Below are positions 1 through 7,926 of a stretch of DNA of 38,141 nt, one piece after another. The notes below the pieces were generated by a model that was given only the letters and a program-made list of their open reading frames with translations, ran no database searches and was not told where the DNA came from. The stretch spans positions 1-38,141 of the forward strand of contig JBBQRS010000042.1 in the NCBI GenBank assembly GCA_038214535.1, given 5' to 3'. Both the position numbers and the translations under genes were made by a program. Within the stretch, counting starts at the first letter, position 1; each line of letters opens with the position of its first letter. This DNA comes from JBBQRS01 sp038214535. GTDB taxonomy: Bacteria; Chloroflexota; Anaerolineae; CG2-30-64-16.

Positions 1-145
1 GTGCAACGCAGCCATGAATCCGCCCTGACAGCGCCCTTTTCTGACGCCTTGGCCACAGTTCTGCGCCTTGTATTCCCGCCATGCGCGGCCCACACGCTGA
101 GTTACGATTGCTAAACAGCCCCTTCTTTCAGGGGACTCAAAGATA

Positions 146-174
146 ATTATAGCCCACACCGGGGACGGCGGCAA
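146..174 (-). promoter_or_regulatory. Putative promoter reading leftwards out of the window
   Basis: On the minus strand TTGCCG (174-169) and a perfect TATAAT (151-146) are 17 bp apart. Transcription would run towards the left edge. An ATG at 82-80 opens a frame with no stop to the window edge (27 codons), and a second ATG lies at 15-13 in another frame. Neither has a good ribosome binding site, so I do not call a gene. A small hairpin (CCCCT/AGGGG, 119-134) would lie near the 5' end of the transcript. Apart from this promoter and the one at 225-253, I see nothing in positions 1-297. Confidence 0.45.
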
Positions 175-224
175 AGCAGCCGCGCGGCGAAACCGGCGAC
201 GCATCGGAATCCTGTCGCGTGTCG

Positions 225-253
225 TTGCGAGTAAGGCCCTGTGATGATATGAT
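225..253 (+). promoter_or_regulatory. Putative promoter of the HAD phosphatase gene
   Basis: TTGCGA (225-230) and TATGAT (248-253) are separated by 17 bp. Transcription would start near 260, about 38 nt before the ATG at 298. Confidence 0.5.
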
Positions 254-297
254 TTCTTGACGCGCACAATCCTGATGAGACAGCGAACCGGCAGGAC

Positions 298-975
298 ATG
301 ACAAAAACAAACGGCAACAATGGTGACCGCCCCGGAGCAATCCTTTGGGACCTCGACGGGACGTTGATAGATTCGGGGCCATATCACTATCAGGCGTGGC
401 AAGAAACGCTCTCGGATGAGGGCGTGCATATTTCGCATGAAATGTTCGCCGGCACATTTGGGCAGCGCAACGATCTTGTGCTCCGCACGATCTTCGGCCC
501 GCAACTCACCCCGGAGATAGCGACGCGGGTCGCCATGCACAAAGAGCAACGCTATCGAGCGCTGGTCCAAGAACACGGTGTCACGTTTCTGCCCGGGGCG
601 CACGGCTGGCTGACCCGGCTCCGCACCGAGGGATACCGGCAGGCGTTGACGACATCTGCGCCCCGTGAAAACGTCGCCGTCGTCCTGCGGGCGCTCGACG
701 CCGGAACGTATTTCGACGCGGTCGTCGCAGCAGAGGACGTGACGCACGGCAAACCCGATCCCGAAGTATTTCTCGTCGGGGCGCAGCGCTTGTCCGTGCC
801 GGCGCACTGCTGCCTGGTCGTGGAAGATGCGCCCGCCGGGGTCGAAGGCGCGCGTCGCGCCGGAATGCGCGTGATCGGCGTCGGCCCCGCCGATCTACTG
901 GCGGACGCGGATCATGTTTGCCCTTCACTCGAAGGACTTTCTGCCGATTTGATCTTCGCTCTATTACGATGCTAA
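298..975 (+). CDS. HAD-superfamily phosphatase, beta-phosphoglucomutase-like
   Basis: This 225-residue protein is a cytosolic haloacid dehalogenase-type hydrolase of subfamily IA. Motif I is WDLDGTLIDS near residues 17-26, with the nucleophilic and acid/base aspartates. Motif II is the Thr/Ser in LTTSAP. Motif III is the lysine of HGKPDPE, and motif IV is VVEDAPAGVEGA. The helical cap lies between motifs I and II, as in beta-phosphoglucomutase and phosphoglycolate phosphatase relatives. The substrate cannot be read from sequence. The gene stands alone behind its own putative promoter, and lepB follows with a separate promoter. The length is normal for the family. The class assignment is secure; the exact enzyme is not. 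Confidence 0.85.
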   Translation: MTKTNGNNGDRPGAILWDLDGTLIDSGPYHYQAWQETLSDEGVHISHEMFAGTFGQRNDLVLRTIFGPQLTPEIATRVAMHKEQRYRALVQEHGVTFLPGAHGWLTRLRTEGYRQALTTSAPRENVAVVLRALDAGTYFDAVVAAEDVTHGKPDPEVFLVGAQRLSVPAHCCLVVEDAPAGVEGARRAGMRVIGVGPADLLADADHVCPSLEGLSADLIFALLRC

Positions 976-997
976 ACCGATTTCCGGGGCCTGCAAA

Positions 998-1027
998 TTG
1001 CTTCGCACTTCGCGCAGGTGCTATAAT
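998..1027 (+). promoter_or_regulatory. Putative promoter of lepB
   Basis: TTGCTT (998-1003) and a perfect TATAAT (1022-1027) are 18 bp apart. Transcription would begin near 1034, followed by an AGGAGG ribosome binding site (1048-1053) nine bases before the GTG start at 1063. Confidence 0.6.
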
Positions 1028-1062
1028 GTTGCCATGTCAAAGCGTGCAGGAGGATATTTACG

Positions 1063-1749
1063 GTGAGTGATATTGAGCATCTGGCCGCAGGCCCGGATGA
1101 AGTCACACCGTCGGATAGCGCAACACCCGCGCCCGTAGAGAGTAACGCCTTGCTCGGATCAATCTGGGAAATCGCGCAAACTGTCCTGCTCGCCCTGGCG
1201 CTCTTTTTTCTGATTCGCAACTTCGTCCAGAACTACCGGATTGAAGGCGTCAGCATGGAACCGAACTTTCATAACGGGCAGTTCCTGGTGGTCAACCGCT
1301 ATGCCTACTGTCCGGGCTTTCACCTCGAAGTCCCGCCGCTGGAGGTCAACCTGGACAAAACCTGGTGTACCCGGCTGCCGCGTCGCGGCGATGTCATCGT
1401 GTTCGAATATCCGCGCGATCCGAGCCGGGATTTCATCAAGCGCGTCATCGGGTTGCCGGGCGACACGGTAGAAGTGCGCTCAGGGCAAATTTTCGTGAAT
1501 GGTCAACAGATGGCCGAACCTTTCGGGCCAAACCCCGGCAGCGACACAACGGCCCCCGTGACGGTAGGCGAAGGCGAAGTGTTCGTCATGGGAGATAACC
1601 GCAACAACTCGTCCGATTCGCGTTTCTGGGGCATGCTCCCGATGAATAATGTCATCGGTGAAGCCATCGCCGCCTATTGGCCGCCGCGCTACTGGTCGGT
1701 CGTCCCGCGCTATGATCTGACCAATCTGAGCCTGACAGAGACACCATAA
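1063..1749 (+). CDS. lepB: Signal peptidase I
   Basis: This membrane-bound serine protease removes signal peptides from exported proteins. The 228-residue protein has a hydrophilic N-terminus, one membrane segment at about residues 34-52, and then the catalytic domain outside the membrane. The nucleophile Ser64 is in EGVSMEPNF. The general-base Lys126 is in RDFIKRVIGLPGD, and the late conserved box is GDNRNNSSDSRFWG (residues 177-190). Residues 81-105 form a Cys-containing insertion (Cys83, Cys102) between the Ser and Lys boxes. The GTG start is set by AGGAGG at 1048-1053. One membrane segment and this length are typical of Gram-positive-style enzymes. Confidence 0.95.
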   Translation: MSDIEHLAAGPDEVTPSDSATPAPVESNALLGSIWEIAQTVLLALALFFLIRNFVQNYRIEGVSMEPNFHNGQFLVVNRYAYCPGFHLEVPPLEVNLDKTWCTRLPRRGDVIVFEYPRDPSRDFIKRVIGLPGDTVEVRSGQIFVNGQQMAEPFGPNPGSDTTAPVTVGEGEVFVMGDNRNNSSDSRFWGMLPMNNVIGEAIAAYWPPRYWSVVPRYDLTNLSLTETP

Positions 1750-1791
1750 TGGGCGCGGTGTGCAGAGAACACGCCATCGCAGGAGGTGATG

Positions 1792-2550
1792 ATGCACGAA
1801 GTTATTGATTTGTCTGGACTGAATGAATTGATCAACGCGGCCACCGCGCATCTATCGGCGGAAACCGTTTATCCGCCGCCCACTTCGCCTGAGGCGCTCG
1901 CCCGCTACATCGATCATACCCTGTTGAAACCGACCGCAACGGAAGCGCAGATTCGCCAACTCTGCCGCGAGGCGATTGAATACAATTTCATCACCGTGTG
2001 CGTCAACCCGGTCTGGGTCGCGCGGTGCAGCGAGATCCTGTCTGGCAGCAACAGCAGTGTTTGCACGGTGATCGGGTTCCCGCTGGGCGCAACGACCACG
2101 GAAGTAAAAGTGTTCGAGGCGCAGCAATGTGTGGCGAACGGCGCGCGCGAGCTGGATATGGTCATCAACGTCGGGGCGCTACAGTCAGGTGATTTCGTCG
2201 CAGTTTACTCCGACATCACCGCCCTCGCCCAGGCTGCCCACGCCGGAGATGCCAGCCTCAAAGTCATCATCGAAGCCGCCTACCTCAGCGAACGGGAAAA
2301 GATCGCCGCGTGCGTCCTTGCAAAATCAGCGGGTGCTGATTACGTCAAGACCTCCACTGGCTTCGGGCCGGGAGGCGCAACCACAGAGGACGTAGCACTG
2401 ATGCGTCGCGTCGTGGGCGCAGAAACAGGCGTCAAAGCTGCGGGCGGCATACGCACGCTTGCGGACTGCAACGCCATGATCGCGGCAGGCGCCTCGCGCA
2501 TCGGCGCAAGCGCCGGCGTCAGCATAATGCGCGAAGCGCAACAGGAATAG
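1792..2550 (+). CDS. deoC: Deoxyribose-phosphate aldolase
   Basis: This cytosolic class I aldolase splits 2-deoxyribose 5-phosphate into glyceraldehyde 3-phosphate and acetaldehyde in deoxynucleoside catabolism. The TIM-barrel motifs are clear: YIDHTLLKPTAT near the N-terminus, the proton-relay Asp in ELDMVINVG, Schiff-base Lys186 in ADYVKTSTGFGPGGAT, and a second lysine in VKAAGGIRT. I place the start at the ATG of 1792, giving 252 residues. The upstream GTG at 1786 overlaps the AGGAGG ribosome binding site (1781-1786) and cannot be the start. About 30 residues precede the barrel. A small ORF follows after 4 bases and is probably cotranscribed. Confidence 0.95.
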   Translation: MHEVIDLSGLNELINAATAHLSAETVYPPPTSPEALARYIDHTLLKPTATEAQIRQLCREAIEYNFITVCVNPVWVARCSEILSGSNSSVCTVIGFPLGATTTEVKVFEAQQCVANGARELDMVINVGALQSGDFVAVYSDITALAQAAHAGDASLKVIIEAAYLSEREKIAACVLAKSAGADYVKTSTGFGPGGATTEDVALMRRVVGAETGVKAAGGIRTLADCNAMIAAGASRIGASAGVSIMREAQQE

Positions 2551-2554
2551 CTCA

Positions 2555-2806
2555 ATGTCACAACGTGAACTCTTGATCGTAATCGCACACGCCAACCAGT
2601 GCGACATGTGCCGGTCACAACTGCTGGCCGAACCGGAGCGCGTTTCCAGCGGCCGCGCCTTGACGGACGATGAGAAAACCGCGCTCAAGAAACTCACTCG
2701 CGATGATTTCGTCACACCGGACCTGCTTGCAAAAGCGACAGGTATGACTACCGAAGCGCTCGTCAGTTATCAAGATAACCCGATAGTGAGGCTGCGTCAC
2801 TTCTAA
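2555..2806 (+). CDS. Small CxxC protein, possibly RiPP-precursor-like
   Basis: This 83-residue protein of unknown function starts 4 bases after the deoC stop. It has a CDMC pair near residues 16-19, then SQLLAEPERV and ALTDDEKTALKKLT, and a C-terminal part without Cys or repeats. The order 'RxxLLAxPE ... LTxxEkxAL' resembles short proteins filed from memory as Franean1_4349-type putative RiPPs, found in actinobacteria and Chloroflexota. That is a weak pattern match made by eye. No maturation enzyme is visible next to it. Close coupling to deoC argues for a real gene; the start has only a poor ribosome binding site. Confidence 0.55.
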   Translation: MSQRELLIVIAHANQCDMCRSQLLAEPERVSSGRALTDDEKTALKKLTRDDFVTPDLLAKATGMTTEALVSYQDNPIVRLRHF

Positions 2807-2892
2807 GAATCTATCCGCCAGTCGTGGCTTATCCCGTGTGGGCGCTGAACTTACGGATAGACTCCAGACCCACGTTCAGGAGCGATTGCGTT

Positions 2893-3441
2893 ATGCCCGT
2901 CCAGAATCTCTGGCGTGAACTCCGTCCCGGCCCGAAAATCCCGGACATTGTTTATGCCATCATTGAAATCCCAAAAGGTTCGCGTAACAAGTACGAACTC
3001 CACAAAGATTCCGGCATGATTGTGCTGGATCGCGTTCTCTTCTCTTCGTTGCACTATCCCGGCGACTACGGGTTGATTCCCCGAACGTTTTACGATGACG
3101 GGGATCCGCTGGACATCTTGTTGATGACCAACGAACCGACCTTTCCCGGCTGCATTATCCAGGCGCGACCCATCGGCATCTTCCGGATGCTCGACCGGGG
3201 ACTGAATGACGATAAGATTCTGGCCGTGCCTTCCACCGATCCTCTGTTCGGCGAGTACCACGATCTAGAAGATGTGCCCCCGCACTTTCTTCAAGAGGTC
3301 GCGCACTTCTTCGAAGTTTACAAGGATCTCGAAGGAACGCGCACCAAGCCCATCGGCTGGGAAGGCGCTGAAGCGGCCAAAAAGGAGATCATGCGCGCTA
3401 TCAAATTATATGATGACAGGTTCGGTTTGCCCGGACTCTGA
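2893..3441 (+). CDS. ppa: Inorganic pyrophosphatase (family I)
   Basis: This enzyme hydrolyses pyrophosphate to phosphate in the cytosol and so drives biosynthetic reactions. The protein has 182 residues, the family's usual size. The metal-binding signature is DGDPLD (Asp69, Asp71, Asp74), preceded by HYPGDYGLIPRT. The active-site EIPKGSRNKYE is near residues 25-35. I chose the ATG at 2893 because AGGAG (2878-2882) lies ten bases upstream and because homologues begin here. A GTG 23 codons earlier would add an unrelated extension. The next gene begins 5 bases after the stop, so the two are likely cotranscribed. Confidence 0.94.
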   Translation: MPVQNLWRELRPGPKIPDIVYAIIEIPKGSRNKYELHKDSGMIVLDRVLFSSLHYPGDYGLIPRTFYDDGDPLDILLMTNEPTFPGCIIQARPIGIFRMLDRGLNDDKILAVPSTDPLFGEYHDLEDVPPHFLQEVAHFFEVYKDLEGTRTKPIGWEGAEAAKKEIMRAIKLYDDRFGLPGL

Positions 3442-3446
3442 GCTAA

Positions 3447-4157
3447 ATGGAGATCGTTCCGGGCCTGCATCGGCTTCTGGGCCGTCCGCACCACGGCGTC
3501 AATGCCTATCTATGGTTGCCGCCCGGCGATGGGCCGTTGCTTTTCGATTGCGGCTGGCCGTGGAGCGGAAGCGCCCTTGCCGCTGAGCTTCGCCGCCTGG
3601 GCTGCGCGCCGGAGGCGTTGCAGACTATTGCAATTACTCACGATGATGTAGACCATGTGGGACGGCTCGCGCAGCTACTAACGGTCAGCAGGGCAACCGC
3701 CTTCGCCCATGCGGTTGAGATGCCACGATTTGAGCGGGATTCGTGGCGCGTCGTGCCCGGCAACCCGGGCTTGATGGATTGGGTCGGCGTTGCGGCCTGG
3801 GCGATCTACGGCCGCTATCCCCACCAACCGGTGCGCGGCGTACAGCCGCTTGAAGAAGGCGACAAGCTGCCGGGAGGCTGGGTTGTGTTCCACACCCCCG
3901 GCCATACCCCCGGCCACGCATCTTTTTATCACCCCGTTCACCGGGTTCTCATCGCCGGAGATGCCATCGGGCCTGTGCCCGTGGGGAGATTGCGTTCACC
4001 GCAACCGGCTTATTGCGAAGACAACATGCAAGCCCACAAATCCATCGAGAAGCTTGCCGCACTCGACATTGACTTGATTTGCTGCGGTCATGGCCCCGTC
4101 ATTCGCGATGGAAGCACGGCGCTTCAGCAGCTCATCGCCGCGCCGGTGGCGACCTGA
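3447..4157 (+). CDS. Metallo-beta-lactamase-fold hydrolase
   Basis: This 236-residue cytosolic MBL-fold protein has the metal motif THDDVDH (His65, Asp67, Asp69, His70). In it, Asp replaces the second His of the usual HxHxDH. Further metal ligands are His153 or His157 in HTPGHTPGHAS, Asp172 in AGDAI, and His215 in CGHGP. The HTPGHTPGH pattern is shared with glyoxalase II-like and related hydrolases. The substrate cannot be deduced. The start follows the ppa stop by only 5 bases, which suggests translational coupling or a shared transcript. Confidence 0.88.
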   Translation: MEIVPGLHRLLGRPHHGVNAYLWLPPGDGPLLFDCGWPWSGSALAAELRRLGCAPEALQTIAITHDDVDHVGRLAQLLTVSRATAFAHAVEMPRFERDSWRVVPGNPGLMDWVGVAAWAIYGRYPHQPVRGVQPLEEGDKLPGGWVVFHTPGHTPGHASFYHPVHRVLIAGDAIGPVPVGRLRSPQPAYCEDNMQAHKSIEKLAALDIDLICCGHGPVIRDGSTALQQLIAAPVAT

Positions 4158-4223
4158 AGTTCTTATAGGGGCGGAAGCACCCTTGATGGATCGCCCGTAC
4201 ATCCCAACTCACCGAGAAAACAG

Positions 4224-5006
4224 ATGCCTTCCGAACAACCTACATCCCCGACGATCGAGCTCATGCACCGCCACGCCTCCGTGCGATCTTACACGGATGA
4301 GCCCGTATCAACAGAGTCAGTTCAGTCTATCGTCGAAGCGGCGCAGCGCGCGGCGACCTCGTCCAACCTGCAAATGTGGACCGCTATCGCCATGACCCGA
4401 CCCGACCTGCGCGACCAACTGGCCGTGTTGTGCGACAATCAGGCCCACATCACCGCCGCCCCGCTCTTCATTGCCTGGTGCGCCGACTTGCACCGGCTGG
4501 ACTTAACGTGTGAAATGCGCGGCTACCAGCAAGTCGCGGACCTCGCGGAAAACTTCATGGTCGCCGTGGTGGATACGGCCATCGCCGCGCAAAATGGCGC
4601 ACTGGCAGCCGAATCGCTGGGGCTGGGCACATGTTACATCGGGGCGATCCGCAACGACCCGCAGGCCGTCATTGAGCTTCTGGGAATGCCGCACTTAACG
4701 TTTCCCGTCATTGGCATGACGATTGGCTGGCCCGCGGCGCATCCCAACCCCAAGCCGCGTTTGCCGCTGAGCACGGTTTTGAACTGGGAACAGTACGACG
4801 ACGACAGCACGGTTGCTTTACTAAACGAATACGACCGCGTCATGATTGACTCCGACATTTATAACGGCCGTCAGGTTCCGGTTGCCGGGCAAACGGGCGT
4901 CATGGAAGATTACGGTTGGCTCGAACATTCCGCCCGACGCGTGTCTCAAGCGCACCGCGCCGGCCTGAGCGAAGTGTTACGCCAGCAGGGCTTCACCCTG
5001 AAGTAG
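4224..5006 (+). CDS. Oxygen-insensitive NADPH nitroreductase (NfsA-like)
   Basis: This FMN-dependent nitroreductase-fold protein of 260 residues resembles the NfsA/Frp group, which reduces nitroaromatics, quinones or flavins with NADPH. Characteristic segments are HRHASVRSYTDEPV near residues 15-28, ATSSNLQMW for FMN phosphate contact, and the central AAESLGLGTCYIGAIRNDP. After GWP..PNPKPRLP comes the longer C-terminal arm typical of NfsA. The physiological substrate is unknown. The 66 bases before it contain no convincing promoter, so it may be read from the ppa-MBL transcript. Confidence 0.88.
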   Translation: MPSEQPTSPTIELMHRHASVRSYTDEPVSTESVQSIVEAAQRAATSSNLQMWTAIAMTRPDLRDQLAVLCDNQAHITAAPLFIAWCADLHRLDLTCEMRGYQQVADLAENFMVAVVDTAIAAQNGALAAESLGLGTCYIGAIRNDPQAVIELLGMPHLTFPVIGMTIGWPAAHPNPKPRLPLSTVLNWEQYDDDSTVALLNEYDRVMIDSDIYNGRQVPVAGQTGVMEDYGWLEHSARRVSQAHRAGLSEVLRQQGFTLK

Positions 5007-5086
5007 TCCCTCCAGCGGATTCGCCCCGGCGGAGTGCGCATCCTCAGATGCGCATCACCTCAGAAGATATGCAAGGAGCGACGAAA

Positions 5087-6283
5087 ATGACCCAGCGCGA
5101 CGATGATGTCGTGATCCTGTCTGCAACTCGCACGCCTATCGGCAAGTTCGGGGGCGGTCTCAGCCTCGTTCCGGCGACCCGGCTTGGAGCCATCGTCATC
5201 GAAGAGGCGTTAGCGCGCGCCGGTGCGCGTGACCTGCCTGTCAGCGAAGTCCTGATGGGCAATGTGATCCAGGCGGGCGAAGGCCAGGCCCCGGCGCGAC
5301 AGGCCGCCCTCGGCGCGGGCCTGCCGGTCGAAACCGCGGCCGTCACACTGAACAAAGTGTGCGGTTCCGGCCTCAAAACCGTGATGCTCGCATCGGCCCT
5401 GCTTCGCGCCGGCGATGGCGACCTCTACGTGGCCGGCGGCATGGAAAACATGAATCTCGCGCCCTATTTGCTGACCAAAGCGCGTTTCGGTTACCGACTG
5501 GGCGACGGAGAAATCAAGGACGCGTTGGTGCATGATGGTCTCTGGTGCGCGACACAGGATCAACATATGGGCATGTCCGCCGAATGGATTGCCGCGGAGT
5601 ATGGCGTGAGCCGCGCCGAACAAGACGCGTATGCGCTCGAAAGCCACCGGCGCGCCGTTGCGGCCACCGATCAGGGCGCGTTCGAGGCCGAAATCGTCGC
5701 CGTACCTGAGCGCTTCCTCACCCATGCGGCGCACCCATTTGCAGTGGACGAAGCTCCGCGCCGTGACACCACCCTGGAGGCGCTGGCGGCCCTGAAACCC
5801 GCCTTCGTGGATGGCGGCACAGTGACGGCGGGCAACGCGCCCGGGATCACCGACGGCGCGGCCGCGGTTGTAGTCACACGCAGGGCGTACGCGTCTGCGC
5901 ATGGCCTGAAACCGCTGGCGCGCATTCTCGGTTACACACAGAGCGCCGTTCGCCCGCTCGAGTTGTTTGTCGCGCCGATTCTAGCGCTCGAAACGTTGGC
6001 GATCTCGCTTGACATGCGCCCGCCCGACTTCGACCTGATCGAGCTCAACGAGGCGTTTGCCGCGCAAGTTGTGGCGAATATCCGAACGCTCGTTTTGCGC
6101 CCGGAGCAAGTCAACGTCAATGGCGGCAGCATCGCCCTGGGGCATCCCATCGGAGCCAGCGGAGCGCGCGTCCTGACAACGCTGATTCACGCGCTCCAGG
6201 CGCGCGGACTGGCGCGTGGCGCGGCGGCGCTCTGTCTGGGCGGCGGCGAAGCCGTCGCGCTCGCGATCGAAATGGAATCGTAA
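5087..6283 (+). CDS. Acetyl-CoA acetyltransferase (thiolase)
   Basis: This thiolase condenses two acetyl-CoA or cleaves acetoacetyl-CoA. The start is the ATG at 5087, set by AAGGAG (5073-5078), giving 398 residues, the family norm. The acyl-accepting Cys92 is in NKVCGSGLKT. The C-terminal signatures are LNEAFAAQV, NVNGGSIALGHPIGASG (catalytic His) and the second catalytic Cys in CLGGGEAV. That last motif is a variant of the usual CIGGGQG. The direction of the reaction in vivo is unknown. Isoprenoid genes lie about 6 kb away, but nothing links them directly to this gene. A frame open upstream to 4916 is antisense-free read-through of nfsA and not part of the protein. Confidence 0.93.
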   Translation: MTQRDDDVVILSATRTPIGKFGGGLSLVPATRLGAIVIEEALARAGARDLPVSEVLMGNVIQAGEGQAPARQAALGAGLPVETAAVTLNKVCGSGLKTVMLASALLRAGDGDLYVAGGMENMNLAPYLLTKARFGYRLGDGEIKDALVHDGLWCATQDQHMGMSAEWIAAEYGVSRAEQDAYALESHRRAVAATDQGAFEAEIVAVPERFLTHAAHPFAVDEAPRRDTTLEALAALKPAFVDGGTVTAGNAPGITDGAAAVVVTRRAYASAHGLKPLARILGYTQSAVRPLELFVAPILALETLAISLDMRPPDFDLIELNEAFAAQVVANIRTLVLRPEQVNVNGGSIALGHPIGASGARVLTTLIHALQARGLARGAAALCLGGGEAVALAIEMES

Positions 6284-6291
6284 GGGGCGGC

Positions 6292-7594
6292 GTGTTCTCC
6301 GTCAAAGCCGAATTGCAATCTATCCGCCAGCGCCTCGGCGACTTCATTGCCGGCCCCATCGAGCCCGGCCTGCATGAAGACCCGGCGGCGCGCGCCAACC
6401 GCGCCATCCTGTGGACCGACGGCTTCATCTCCAGCGCCTCCGAGTCGTTCGTTGCGAGTTTTGTCAACCCCGTTCATCATGGCGCTGGGCGCAACCAATT
6501 CGCAGATCGGGTTGCTCTCATCGTTGAACACCCTTGCCGCTGCCTCTGGCCTGATACCGGGAGCGCGACTCGCAGAGCGCGCGGCCAGCCGCAAGCGGGT
6601 CGCTGCGCTTTCGGGCGGCGTCATCGGTCGGGCTCTCCTGCTGGTGCTCGCGGTGCTCCCCTTTATCTTCCATAGCCCGACGATCATCTATTTCGTGGTT
6701 GCGGCGACCGCGCTGCGCTCGTTCTTTTCCCAGGTTGGCTACCCGGCCTGGTCAACGCTCGTCGCTGACCTCGTGCCCGAGCGGATTCGCGGGCGCTATT
6801 TCGCCTCACGCAATATCGGGCTGGCGCTGGCTGCGATGGCCTTTACGCCCGTGGCCGGCTGGATCATCGAACGGGGCGGCGGTGTGCGGGGTTATCAGAT
6901 CGGCCTGCTCCTCGCCGGTCTCATCGGCTTCGTGGGAACGGCCGTATTTCTCAAGATCAAAGAACCGGAACGCGCCGAACCGCCGCGCGTGGAACGCTCC
7001 GAACGCCTGAGCCTGCGCAGCGTCATCACCGACCACCGGCAGTTCGCCATTTTCAGCGCCATTGCGCTGGTCTGGAATCTGGCCCTGATGGTCGCAGGGC
7101 CGTTCTTCAGCGTCTACCTCGTGCGAACCCTCGGTGCGACGCCTATGCAAATCGGCATTCTCGCCGCCGTCAACGGGATCGGCAACATCACCGGTCAACG
7201 AATCTGGGGCAAACTCAACGACCGGCGCGGCGCGCGCTGGGTCATGGGGTTCACCGGTATGCTCATTCCATTGATCCCCATCATCTGGTCGGCCGCGCCC
7301 AACCCCTGGTGGCTGATCCCGGTCGAAATTCTCAGCGGCTTTGCCTGGGCGGGTTATGGGCTGGCGAATTTCAACCTCCTTCTCACCCTCACGCCGCCGA
7401 CGCAACGCGAGCGCTACATCGCCTTATACCAGACCGTCGTCTTCGGCGCGGCCTTCGTCGGCCCGCTCATGGGCGCGGGGCTTGCCAACTCGCTCGGCAT
7501 TCGCCCGTTGCTGTGGCTCTCAGCCGCGGGGCGTTTCATCGCATCCGGCGCGTTCTTGCTGACCATGCGCGCCAAATCAACTGCCCGCGCCTGA
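6292..7594 (+). pseudogene. MFS transporter with an apparent +1 frameshift
   Basis: The gene encodes a 12-helix major facilitator permease, substrate unknown, split between two frames. The first frame (GTG 6292) gives about 60 residues ending in ESFVASFVNP. The second continues from 6473 with FIMALGATNSQIGLLSSLN to 7594. Removing one C from CCCC at 6468-6471 would join them into a continuous protein of about 433 residues, the usual MFS length. The junction reads as a normal first helix and loop. Downstream helices, a cytoplasmic loop (RSERLSLRSV) and the second half are intact. Either this is a homopolymer sequencing error or a recent mutation. I saw no programmed-shift signal. The GTG start follows the thiolase stop by 8 bases. 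Confidence 0.75.
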
Positions 7595-7603
7595 TCTTCA
7601 CTC

Positions 7604-7632
7604 TTGTCAGGAATGGAGGCATGTGCTAAGAT
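7604..7632 (+). promoter_or_regulatory. Putative promoter of the zinc-ribbon gene
   Basis: TTGTCA (7604-7609) and TAAGAT (7627-7632) are 17 bp apart. Predicted transcription starts near 7639, and GGAGGA (7659-7664) lies ten bases before the ATG at 7675. Confidence 0.55.
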
Positions 7633-7674
7633 TTGCCTGACCTTTTGATCGCTTCCTCGGAGGAATATTCAAAG

Positions 7675-7881
7675 ATGGATTGCCCCAAGTGCGGCACATG
7701 GAATCCAGATGACAAGCTTGTTTGCTGGCGCTGCCAGACTGAAATGCCCAAGCCGGTCGAAAAGAAGAAACCACGTAAGGCAGTATTAGGGTTGCCCGTA
7801 TGGGCCTGGGCCCTGTTTGCCCTGCTCATCGTTCTGTGGCTCGCCGGACAATGCCTCGGCCCGGCGCTTGTCGGGCAATAG
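7675..7881 (+). CDS. Small zinc-ribbon, single-pass membrane protein
   Basis: This 68-residue protein has an N-terminal zinc ribbon with two CxxC knuckles (CPKC at residues 3-6, CWRC near 18-21). A basic linker (KKKPRK) follows, then one membrane helix at about residues 38-60 (AWALFALLIVLWLAG). The layout predicts a membrane-anchored protein with the zinc finger in the cytoplasm. Proteins of this shape are common and mostly uncharacterised. The start is fixed by GGAGGA at 7659-7664; a TTG 14 codons earlier overlaps the promoter -10 box and is rejected. Confidence 0.8.
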   Translation: MDCPKCGTWNPDDKLVCWRCQTEMPKPVEKKKPRKAVLGLPVWAWALFALLIVLWLAGQCLGPALVGQ

Positions 7882-7926
7882 CCGTTCGCGCCCGTTGCAT
7901 CCGCTGCGTCTACCACAGAACGTCGT

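Noticed and set aside
2824..2892. GTG 2824 as the start of ppa
   Set aside because: It would add 23 unrelated residues. AGGAG and family length support ATG 2893.
4916..5086. N-terminal extension of the thiolase inside the nitroreductase gene
   Set aside because: It is Arg/Pro-rich out-of-frame reading of the upstream gene; AAGGAG and homologues support ATG 5087.
6292..6472. Programmed +1 frameshifting in the MFS gene
   Set aside because: I see no upstream Shine-Dalgarno-like stimulator, slow codon plus stop or pseudoknot at the shift site; a mutation or sequencing error is simpler.
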